Shown piece by piece: positions 25,946 through 33,782 of a DNA stretch of 64,000 nt. The stretch is from Pseudomonadota bacterium. GTDB lineage: Bacteria > Pseudomonadota > Gammaproteobacteria > Steroidobacterales > Steroidobacteraceae. Under the pieces are notes generated by a model. That model saw only the letters and a list, made by a program, of their open reading frames with translations. It was not told the DNA's origin and made no database searches. Numbering within the stretch: position 1 is the stretch's first letter; every line of letters starts with the position of its first letter. Both the position numbers and the translations under genes were made by a program. Location of the stretch: positions 28,888-92,887 of the forward strand of contig JAJYTX010000001.1 in NCBI GenBank assembly GCA_021792815.1. The letters run 5' to 3'.

Positions 25946-27147
25946 GAGTCGTCACCGATGGGCCTGGAACGCGAGCGCGCGCCGCCCGGCGAGCCCGAGG
26001 CTTCTCCCTCATCGAGCTGATGATCGCCCTCACGCTGGGGTTGATCGTCACGGGCGCGGTCATCTCGACTTTCGTGAGCGTGCATTCGGCGTCCAAGGAT
26101 ACTGCGGCCATCGGCGAGCTGGCCGACAACGGCCGGATCGCGATCGACATCCTGCAAGAGACGCTGCGCGGCGCCGGCTACATGGCCTGCAACAGCACCA
26201 TGTGGGGGGGGCAGATGGTGGCGCAGGGCGGCCTGGGCGTGAACCAGTCGCCGCTGCAACAGGATTTCAGCGAGGCGCTCGCAGGCTACGAAGCCCAATA
26301 CAATGGAGCAGATACCGGTCCGGGCTCGACCATCACGCTCGTCGAGAACCCGCCTGGCGTCACTTCGCAGGCAGACTGGACCACCTCCGCCGGCCTGGGA
26401 GGCACCCTCGACTCCACGGTGATCAGTGAGGGCCAAATGAAGAACAACGGCGCACTGCCGATCCAAGGCAGCGACGCGATCGCGGTGCACACCACCTACC
26501 CCCAGGTCGATCCTGCGTACACGACCGCGACCTCCGGCGCGAGTTCCGTGACCGTCCAGAACACCACCGGCCTCGCTCAAGGTGAGGTCGGGATCGTGTC
26601 GAATTGTGCGCAATCGGTAGTAGATGAGATAGACAGTGTAAGCGGCGATACCGTTCGGTTCGACCAGTCCTTCGGCCAGAGCTTCGGCGCCGGATCGCAG
26701 GTGGGGGTGTTCGACACCATCGTCTTCTACATCGGCACCGGAAGGGATGGCGATGGCGCGCTTTACACCTACTCGACCTCCGGGCAGCCGCAATTCAATA
26801 CGCCACCGGCGGAGCTCGTGCCGGATGTCGAGAATATGCAGATCCTCTACGGCATCGACACCAACGGCTCGATGGCCGCGACGGAGTACGTCACCGCCGA
26901 TCAGGTTTCCGCCGCCGTGGCCGGCAACCCGGACTGCCAGGCACTGCCCGGATCCGGCCCGGTGGAATTCAACTGTGTGATCAGCGTCAAGATCGCGCTG
27001 CTGGTCGCAAGCCCTCCCGGCGCCGTTCCAATGCCCACCCAGGCTCGTACGTACGACCTGCTCGGTACGCACGTCATTGCGCCGATCGATACGCGCATGC
27101 GCGAAGTCTTCGAGACCACCGTGTCGCTGCGCGATACCACCAATTGA
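25942..27147 (+). CDS. pilW: type IV pilus minor pilin PilW
   Basis: The 401-residue product has a prepilin leader ending RRARG|FSLIELMIALTLGLIV (Gly-1, Glu+5) followed by ELADNGRIAIDILQETLRGA and GYMACNS, a PilW hallmark (..RLA.dil..dlR.AGy.GC). The C-terminal half holds DTIVFYIGTG and LVPDVENMQILYGIDTNGS, also typical. The start is GTG at 25942, overlapping the pilV stop (GTGA). It lies 18 bp upstream of pilX. Confidence 0.93.
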   Translation: MRVVTDGPGTRARAARRARGFSLIELMIALTLGLIVTGAVISTFVSVHSASKDTAAIGELADNGRIAIDILQETLRGAGYMACNSTMWGGQMVAQGGLGVNQSPLQQDFSEALAGYEAQYNGADTGPGSTITLVENPPGVTSQADWTTSAGLGGTLDSTVISEGQMKNNGALPIQGSDAIAVHTTYPQVDPAYTTATSGASSVTVQNTTGLAQGEVGIVSNCAQSVVDEIDSVSGDTVRFDQSFGQSFGAGSQVGVFDTIVFYIGTGRDGDGALYTYSTSGQPQFNTPPAELVPDVENMQILYGIDTNGSMAATEYVTADQVSAAVAGNPDCQALPGSGPVEFNCVISVKIALLVASPPGAVPMPTQARTYDLLGTHVIAPIDTRMREVFETTVSLRDTTN

Positions 27148-27165
27148 GTCCTTACCGGATCAGTC

Positions 27166-27720
27166 ATGACCGCCCAGGCAACCCGACCCGAAGCGACCGC
27201 CTCACGGCAACGTGGCGCCGTGCTGTTCGTCGCGCTGATTTTCCTTCTGGTGCTGACGCTGCTTGCGGTGATGCTCGCCCGCATGGAGACCACGGAGGAG
27301 CGCATGGCGGAGAATGACGCCAACCAGGATCTCGCTCTCGAGGCCGCGGGAGCGGCGCTGCGGTTCGCTCAAATGAACCTTCGGACGGGCAACCCGCAGT
27401 ATTCCGACTTCTCGCAAAATGGCGGCGGACTCTACACGCTCGATCCGGCGCAGGGCAGCTGGTATTCCCTCATCAATTGGCAGGACCCGGGCACTGCCGT
27501 GCTCACCTACAGCGGTCTGGTGCCCGGCTCGGTTTCCGCACCGCCGCAATTCATCATCGAGAAACTGACGGGATTCGGCCTGAGGTCGGGCATGACGCTC
27601 GGCAACGGGGGCTACGGCGGGAACGGAACCGTACAGGTCTATCAAATCACGGCCGTCGCAACGGGCGCCGATCAGACCGGCAACGCGGCGCTGCGCAGCA
27701 TCTACTACATGGTGGAGTAA
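27166..27720 (+). CDS. pilX: type IV pilus minor pilin PilX
   Basis: The 184-residue product has ASRQRG|AVLFVALIFLLVLTLL as prepilin cleavage site and hydrophobic stalk. As in other PilX proteins, Glu+5 is absent. It is followed by METTEERMAENDANQDLALE, the conserved PilX segment (M...EerMagN..d...A..aAeaAL). It sits between pilW and pilY1 with 3 bp to the latter. Identification is secure from sequence and order. Confidence 0.93.
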   Translation: MTAQATRPEATASRQRGAVLFVALIFLLVLTLLAVMLARMETTEERMAENDANQDLALEAAGAALRFAQMNLRTGNPQYSDFSQNGGGLYTLDPAQGSWYSLINWQDPGTAVLTYSGLVPGSVSAPPQFIIEKLTGFGLRSGMTLGNGGYGGNGTVQVYQITAVATGADQTGNAALRSIYYMVE

Positions 27721-27723
27721 GTC

Positions 27724-30700
27724 ATGGGCATCCGCAAGTCAGCGCATCGGAACATGTGCCAGGGCGGAATCGCAGGCCGCCTGGCGGTCATCGCGCTCGC
27801 GGCCGCGTGGACCGTCGGCACTGCGTTTGCGGCCGCGCCATCGCTCAATCTCGCGCAGACACCGCTCACGGTGACGATACCCGCCCATCCACAGGTCGTC
27901 ATCGCGATCGGCAATTCACAATCCATGGACGGGACGCTCGCCGGGGCGATCATGACCGGCGCGGGCTCGCTCGGCTCCGGCGACTCCCTTCTCGAGAACT
28001 CGAGCTCGCCGGCCGACTACACCGTGCCGGCCGGCTTCACGCCCCCCATCGATGCCGGATCGGGCGCCAGCGCGCCGAACACGGCGCCCTGTCCGTCGAA
28101 CTCGAGCGAGCTGTGCGACAATTCCGCGAGCCGCCTCAATGTCGCGAAGGCCGCCATCGAATCGGTGTTGCAGTCGTTCCTCGCCGATACCGATTTTTCC
28201 CTCATGGACTATCAAACATCGAACCTCGGCGAGTACCAGACGTGGCTTTACGCCATGAGCCCGTCGGACAGCCCGTTCGCGTTCACCAATTCGCAGATCT
28301 CGGGCGACAGCTACATCACCAATCCCTGCTATGACTACACCAGCCTGTCGTCGGGAAATACCATCTACCAGGACTGCTCGAATATCGCCTCGAGCGGCAC
28401 GGTGACGATAGCCGGCGGGCTCACGCTCGCGAGCGCGCCTTACATGCAGGTGGGCGACACGAGCGACGATCCGGCCATCAACGACGTGCTCTACGCCTCG
28501 CCAGGCCAGATCGATCCGGTCTGCCTGGTGTACGGCGGACCGACCCCGCCGAACCCCTGGCCGCCGAATTACGATCTGAGCGATTACAACTCCAGCCCGA
28601 GCAACATCAAGGAGACCTATTCGGACCAGATAAATTACTGCGCGACCGAGACCACCCCGACGAACGCGGGCTACGTGCCCTACTCGCCGCAGACGATGTA
28701 CATCGCCCGGGGATTCGGATTTGACGCGACGTCTCAGTCCTACGAGCCCCCGAGCGACGGGTACTGGTCGCCCCTCGTCACCTTCGCGCAGGGCAACGCC
28801 GGACAGAGTCCGACGCCCGCCACCATCAGCACCGCGCTCTCCTACTTCACGCCCTTTCTGGCGCCCGAAACCAACGCGACCGGCACCGGGGAGATCAAGG
28901 CGAGCGCCGAGCAGTCGCCGCTCGCCGGCCTGTTGGCGAACGCATCGAATTATTTCAAGTATGCGAATCCGCCGTCCTCGAACGGGTGCACGGCGCAGCG
29001 CTACGTCATCCTGCTCACCGACGGACTGCCGACCAAGGACCTCTCCGGGGCCTCCTGGCCACCGCCCGGCTCGATGGCGGCCGAGGAGTATGGGGAGACC
29101 GTGGCGTTCAACAGCGACGGCTCGCTCAATGCGAGCGGCACGAACGACCAGGCGGTGCTCGATACGATCTCCACTCTGCAGTCTTTGAAGCAGGCGGGCA
29201 TCAAGACGTACATCGTGGGTCTTGGCTCGGGCGTGACGAGCTCGGTGGCGAGCCAGGTGCTCACCGCCATGGCGATCGCCGGCGGCACGTCGACGTATTT
29301 CGCGGCCACCGATCCCGTCACGCTCGTCAAGGATCTCGACGGCATCCTTGCGCAGGTTCAGCAGGCGACGCAGTCGGTTTCCTCCTCGGCAGTCAACTCG
29401 ACCGGCATTCACGTGGGCTCACTCGCCTTCCAGGCGCAGTTCAACACGTCCGACACCTATCAGGACTGGACGGGAAACCTGTATGCGTTCCCGATCAATC
29501 CCACGACCGGCGTCGTGGACACGAACCCCGCGGACGCCGTCTGGAACGCGCAGGCGCAGCTGGACGCCCTGCCCTGGCAATCCAGGCTGATCGCGACGTG
29601 GGATCCGGTGACCCACTCCGGAATCCCGTTCGAGTGGACCGCCGGGACCCCGACCTCCGGCATCGGCAGCACCACGACTCTCGGGCAGGAGCTCAGCAGC
29701 AATCCGGCGGACCCGAACGGCCAAGCCGCGCTCGATTACCTGAGGGGCGACCGTGCGCTCGAGCAGGTGAACGGCGGGCCGTATCGTACGCGTACCCATG
29801 TTCTCGGCGACATCGTCGACAGCGCCCCGCTTTACGTCGGAGCGCCGAACGGGCCGTATCAAGGCGCGTCATACACGCAGTTCGAGCAGCAGTATGCGAA
29901 CCGCATGCCGGTCATCTATGTGGGAGCGAACGACGGAATGCTGCACGCGTTCGATGCGCAGAACGGCCAGGAGCTTTTCGCCTACATCCCGAACGCCGTG
30001 TTCCCGAATCTGATCAATCTGACCTACCCGCTCTATAACCAGAACCACCTGTTCTTCGTCGACGCCACTCCGGGCGCCTGGGACGTGCAGTTCAGCGACG
30101 GCTCCTGGCACACGGTCCTCGTGGGCGGAGAGGGGGCGGGCGGACAGAGCATCTTCGCGCTCGATGTGACCAATCCGGCCGCCATGACCACCGAGGCGAG
30201 CGTCGCGCAGAATGTGCTCTGGGAGTTCACCGACAGCGACCTCGGCTACACGTTCGGGACTCCGCAGCTCGCCACGACGAATGCCGGGACGTTCGTGTTC
30301 TTCGGCAACGGGTACGACAGCGCTGCGGAAACCCCGTACCTCTACGCGCTCAATCCCCAGACGGGCGCGGTGGCGGCGAAGATCAACCTTTGCAGCTTCG
30401 ATACGAGTGCCTGCAATCCCAATGAGCCGAACGGGCTGTCCGCCGTCACGGTAGTGAACAGCAGCGGGAACCTCACTGGCGCAAACGTACTGTACGCGGG
30501 CGATCTGCAGGGCAACGTCTGGCGCGTCGACCTCTCCAACAGCAATCCCGCCGATTGGACGGCCTCGCTTCTGTTCAAGGCGGTCGACCCTTCCGGCAAC
30601 CCGCAGCCGATCACCGAGGCCCCCATCGTCACCCTCAATCCGGATTACCCCCGGCTGCCGGGACTGATGGTGTTCGTCGGTACCGGGGAGCTGCTGACGG

Positions 30701-31377
30701 CGAGCGATCTCGATTCCACTCAGGTCCAGAGCCTGTATGGCCTCTACGACGCGATGCCCAACGGCTCGGTCATCACAAGCTCGCAGCTGGTGCAGCAGAC
30801 GATCACGGCGACGACGGTCACGACCGTCAACGGCACCACGATCAACGCACGCTCGGTCACATCGAACCAGCTCGATCTGCCGACGAAGATGGGCTGGTAC
30901 ATCGATTTCAGCCTCTCGCCGGGCGAGGCGGTCGTGACCGAGCCCGCTCTCGTCGACGGCGCTTTGTTCGTCACCACCGACCAGCCTTCGGGAATCAGCT
31001 GTGAGGGCGGATTTAACTCCTGGCTGTATGCGTTCAATTACCGCGACGGCGGCCTGTTCCCCGTGCCCGTTCTCGATGCGACCGACAGCGGAACGGTGTC
31101 CTCGACCGAGCCGAATGTGGCGGGCGTGTCCCTCGGGAACGTGTATGCGTCGGGGCCGCGCACGGCCTCTGGCTCGTTCGGCAGCGCCAACCAGGCGATT
31201 TTCATCAACGAGTCCGGCACCCCGAGCAGCGCGGGCGCGGACACGGGCTACGGCACCAGCGGGGTTTCACCGACCTGCACGGGCGGCACCTCGGCGTGCG
31301 GTGACCCCATTTTGACGAAGCTCGCCAGGGTCGGCGGCATGGGCCGCACGGCCTGGTGGGAAATCCGCAACCAATGA
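27724..31377 (+). CDS. pilY1: type IV pilus tip adhesin/assembly protein PilY1
   Basis: PilY1 caps the pilus and contributes to adhesion and calcium-dependent pilus dynamics. The 1217-residue product has a signal peptide (cleavage near residue 37), an N-terminal von Willebrand A-like region (about 50-550; RYVILLTDGLPTKDLSG) and a C-terminal PilY1 beta-propeller (about 670-1200). The propeller holds GANDGMLHAFDAQNGQELFA, FVDATPGAWDVQFSDGSWHT then VLVGGEGAGGQSIFALDVTN, and LYAGDLQGNVWRVDLSNS. The vWA metal site (usual DxSxS) reads IGNSQSM, lacking the first Asp. I see no clear DxDxNxD calcium loop in the propeller. It begins 3 bp after pilX. Confidence 0.94.
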   Translation: MGIRKSAHRNMCQGGIAGRLAVIALAAAWTVGTAFAAAPSLNLAQTPLTVTIPAHPQVVIAIGNSQSMDGTLAGAIMTGAGSLGSGDSLLENSSSPADYTVPAGFTPPIDAGSGASAPNTAPCPSNSSELCDNSASRLNVAKAAIESVLQSFLADTDFSLMDYQTSNLGEYQTWLYAMSPSDSPFAFTNSQISGDSYITNPCYDYTSLSSGNTIYQDCSNIASSGTVTIAGGLTLASAPYMQVGDTSDDPAINDVLYASPGQIDPVCLVYGGPTPPNPWPPNYDLSDYNSSPSNIKETYSDQINYCATETTPTNAGYVPYSPQTMYIARGFGFDATSQSYEPPSDGYWSPLVTFAQGNAGQSPTPATISTALSYFTPFLAPETNATGTGEIKASAEQSPLAGLLANASNYFKYANPPSSNGCTAQRYVILLTDGLPTKDLSGASWPPPGSMAAEEYGETVAFNSDGSLNASGTNDQAVLDTISTLQSLKQAGIKTYIVGLGSGVTSSVASQVLTAMAIAGGTSTYFAATDPVTLVKDLDGILAQVQQATQSVSSSAVNSTGIHVGSLAFQAQFNTSDTYQDWTGNLYAFPINPTTGVVDTNPADAVWNAQAQLDALPWQSRLIATWDPVTHSGIPFEWTAGTPTSGIGSTTTLGQELSSNPADPNGQAALDYLRGDRALEQVNGGPYRTRTHVLGDIVDSAPLYVGAPNGPYQGASYTQFEQQYANRMPVIYVGANDGMLHAFDAQNGQELFAYIPNAVFPNLINLTYPLYNQNHLFFVDATPGAWDVQFSDGSWHTVLVGGEGAGGQSIFALDVTNPAAMTTEASVAQNVLWEFTDSDLGYTFGTPQLATTNAGTFVFFGNGYDSAAETPYLYALNPQTGAVAAKINLCSFDTSACNPNEPNGLSAVTVVNSSGNLTGANVLYAGDLQGNVWRVDLSNSNPADWTASLLFKAVDPSGNPQPITEAPIVTLNPDYPRLPGLMVFVGTGELLTASDLDSTQVQSLYGLYDAMPNGSVITSSQLVQQTITATTVTTVNGTTINARSVTSNQLDLPTKMGWYIDFSLSPGEAVVTEPALVDGALFVTTDQPSGISCEGGFNSWLYAFNYRDGGLFPVPVLDATDSGTVSSTEPNVAGVSLGNVYASGPRTASGSFGSANQAIFINESGTPSSAGADTGYGTSGVSPTCTGGTSACGDPILTKLARVGGMGRTAWWEIRNQ

Positions 31378-31427
31378 TCGCTGCGGGAGCGCCCCGTGCG
31401 AGCTACGATTACGATGAGGAGAGCAAG

Positions 31428-31724
31428 ATGAGCACGAGAGTCCTCGCGGCGGCCGTTGCGGTCGCGACGCTTGCCTTGGGGGTTGCGCCCGGCACGGCCT
31501 GGGCGAACAAGCCCGTGTACAATTTTTCGGGCGAGGTGACGACCGTACCGATCGGTCAGAGCATCACGGTGAACGGCCGCACGTACCGGATCGAGACGGG
31601 CAGCCCGGCGGAGCGGCAGGTGAATGACATCATCCGGGGCGAGAGGGTGCAGGTGATACTCGATGCGCCGACGGACTCGAGATCGGCGCAAGTGGTGGCG
31701 ATCCATGCAGCCCGGGGCCGCTAG
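31428..31724 (+). CDS. small exported protein in the minor-pilin operon
   Basis: The 98-residue product has a clear signal peptide ([20 protein letters not shown] then PGTAWA, cleavage near residue 25) and a ~70-residue mature part predicted to be all-beta ([42 protein letters not shown]). This looks like a small OB-fold or barrel of the kind found in periplasmic DUF5666-like proteins, but I cannot assign a family. The ATG at 31428 follows GAGGAGAG by about 5 nt. It lies 50 bp downstream of pilY1 and overlaps pilE by 20 bp, so it is co-transcribed with the pilus genes. Confidence 0.75.
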   Translation: MSTRVLAAAVAVATLALGVAPGTAWANKPVYNFSGEVTTVPIGQSITVNGRTYRIETGSPAERQVNDIIRGERVQVILDAPTDSRSAQVVAIHAARGR

Positions 31725-32190
31725 CCCGCCGGTGAGGGTGGCGCGGGCGGCCGCTCCCTCGCGCGGGTTCACGCTGATCGAGCTGATGGTCACCATTGCC
31801 ATCATCGGGATCCTGTCCGCCATCGCGATTCCGGCTTATCGGTCCTATGTGGAGCGCTCCGATCGCACCGATGCCACCACGGCGCTGTTCAACGATGCGC
31901 AGCTCCTGCAGCGCTGCTACTCGCAGACGTATGACTACCAGAACTGCCTTACGGCGACGGCGCCGACCGGCGTGACGGGAGTGGCCGCCGGTCCGATCGC
32001 CTCGCCGGAAGGCTACTACGACATCACCGTGGACCCGACCGCGGCCGATGCGTACACGATCACGGCCATCCCGGCGGCGAATTCCCCGCAAACATCCGAC
32101 ATGGAGTGCACGAGCTTCACGCTTGCCAACACCGGGGCGCAGACCTCGACCGGAACCGCCACGAGTCAGACCTGCTGGGGAAGTGACTAG
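31705..32190 (+). CDS. pilE: type IV pilin PilE family
   Basis: The 161-residue product has leader ...[25 protein letters not shown] and then [20 protein letters not shown], the standard PilE minor-pilin pattern. Later come [14 protein letters not shown] and a C-terminal disulfide pair candidate (ECTSF...QTCWGSD). It has one hydrophobic N-terminal helix and is slightly longer than the PilE core. The ATG at 31705 is embedded in the 3' end of the small exported-protein gene; a GTG at 31732 is an alternative start. It ends the operon. Confidence 0.92.
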   Translation: MQPGAASPPVRVARAAAPSRGFTLIELMVTIAIIGILSAIAIPAYRSYVERSDRTDATTALFNDAQLLQRCYSQTYDYQNCLTATAPTGVTGVAAGPIASPEGYYDITVDPTAADAYTITAIPAANSPQTSDMECTSFTLANTGAQTSTGTATSQTCWGSD

Positions 32191-32256
32191 GCTGTGCGGC
32201 CTCGGGGGGCGCCGGCCGTTGCCGCGGTCCCGCTTCGTAGCCGCGCCCGCCGCGGC

Positions 32257-33175
32257 TCAGGAAGCCTCTGAGGGCTGCCGGCCTTGGGCGCCGCGCTTGC
32301 CCTGGTTGCGCCTGAACACCTCGATGCACCCCCTCGGGCAGGGGCTGCCCTCCCCGGCTGCGACCGGTATGAACACCCTGCCGGTGCGCGCATCGGCGGC
32401 GACCGAGTGCGCGTGGGGTCCCCTCGGCAGGTTCCCGCGCCAGCGGTCATCGAGGGGGTCGGTCACGGCGGGCACCGCTTCGCCGGGGTTCGCGACCGCG
32501 GCGAGGTAGTCGCGATGGGATCCCGGGTCGGACCAGACCTCATCCGAGCCGCCTACGGGAAGGTCCGCGACGATTCGGCCCCCGGGTGCTCAGGAGGAGC
32601 GAGTGCGCGGGGAAGCCCGCCGCCACCCCATCGTCGCTGCAGCCGAGCAGCAGATGGTGGTGCGGTCCCAGTGCGAGCCCGGCGGGCATGCAGCGCGAGA
32701 CGGGCAGGGAGCGCAGGAGCTTGCGGGTGCGCGGATTGGTCACCGCCCCGTGCGCCTTGATGTGATCGAGCTCGGGAATGAACAGGTAGATGAGCCCGGA
32801 GGCCGGGTCCCACACCGGCTGCTCGGCGCCCTCGGTGGCCCGCGTGAGCAGCAGAGTGAGCAGCAGACGCCCGAGGAGCTTGCGGGTGCGGGGGCGGAGA
32901 GGAAGCTCACGAAAGGCGGATCATCCCCCCTCGCGCGCCCGAGAAAGGCCCCCGTGGCGGCGTCGAAGAAGTCGAGGCCGCGGTTGGAGCGGTCCGAGAG
33001 CGCATGGACGCCGCCGGAATTGACAAAACCGATGTCGAATACCCCGAGCGGCTTGCCGGGCACGTACCGCTCGCCCAGCCGCTCGAGGCCCGCGCCAGGG
33101 GTGGCCCTGGGCGGCGGTGCAGATCAGAGATAGGATGGCGTACCAGAGAAGCGGCAGCCGGGCGTTGATCGGCAT
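32257..33175 (-). pseudogene. broken beta-propeller (SMP-30/YncE-like) exported protein
   Basis: Fragments in several minus-strand frames join into one exported beta-propeller protein. It starts at ATG 33175 with a signal peptide (MPINARLPLLWYAILSLICT). It switches frame near 33070 into ERYVPGKPLGVFDIGFVNSG then GVHALSDRSNRGLDFFDAAT and AFLGRARG. It switches again near 32930-32830 into QPVWDPASGLIYLFIPELDH and SLPVSRCMPAGLALG. It switches again near 32590 into GPHAHSVAADARTGRVFIPV then AAGEGSPCPRGCIEVF, ending at 32257. At least three frame changes are needed, so it is a degraded gene or a badly sequenced one. The propeller style (paired V-x-D-x-x-T blades) resembles SMP-30/YncE-like proteins. 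Confidence 0.72.
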
Positions 33176-33341
33176 GGGGGAGACCTTGCCGGTGAGACCG
33201 ATGTGGGCACGCTGGCCGCAATTGCTGACCAAGTCCTGACGTGATCGCCTCGGACTTGAAACCGCACTCTCCGGCCCCACCACTGCCGGAACCGAACCCT
33301 TTCCCGCGGGTCGAACCTGCGGACTTTTACCGGAGCGCACC

Positions 33342-33743
33342 ATGGATTACCAGACCGCGGAAAACCAAGCCATCCAGCTGCAGAATCAGGCCAACCAGGT
33401 CACCCAGGAGTTCAAGGAGCTGGCCGACAAACTGCAGTCCAAAGTGACCGATCCCTCGCTCTCGCGCGAGCTCCTGCTCGATCTGCGGGAGGCTGCGGTC
33501 GCCATCCAGCAGCAGAATCAGTCCTCGGTCGCACTCATCCAGCAGATGGCCGAGTACATCCATTCGCTCGAGACGCACCTCACCTCCCAGCCCCAGCAGA
33601 CCTACCAGACCCGCGGCTGGTCCCAGCAGCCCTATGCCGGCTCCGGCGGCGGCTTCATGGGCAACGTCATGTCCGGCCTCGGCATGGGCGCGGGCTTCGG
33701 GCTCGCGAGCGATCTGGTCGGCAGCCTCTTCAGCATGTTCTAA
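33342..33743 (+). CDS. small coiled-coil protein with Gly-rich amphipathic tail
   Basis: The 133-residue cytosolic protein is of unknown family. Residues ~1-80 are Gln/Glu/Leu-rich and predicted coiled coil (ENQAIQLQNQANQVTQEFKE and AAVAIQQQNQSSVALIQQMA). A polar Gln/Tyr linker follows, then a glycine-rich hydrophobic tail GGGFMGNVMSGLGMGAGFGL ending LVGSLFSMF. The tail resembles that of the TPR protein at 42875-43672. It is transcribed away from the upstream pseudogene and convergently with the TonB receptor. Balanced composition and an isolated frame support a real gene. Confidence 0.65.
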   Translation: MDYQTAENQAIQLQNQANQVTQEFKELADKLQSKVTDPSLSRELLLDLREAAVAIQQQNQSSVALIQQMAEYIHSLETHLTSQPQQTYQTRGWSQQPYAGSGGGFMGNVMSGLGMGAGFGLASDLVGSLFSMF

Positions 33744-33782
33744 CGGGGCGAGCCTCGTCCGCTCCGATGGGCCCGCGGGGGA

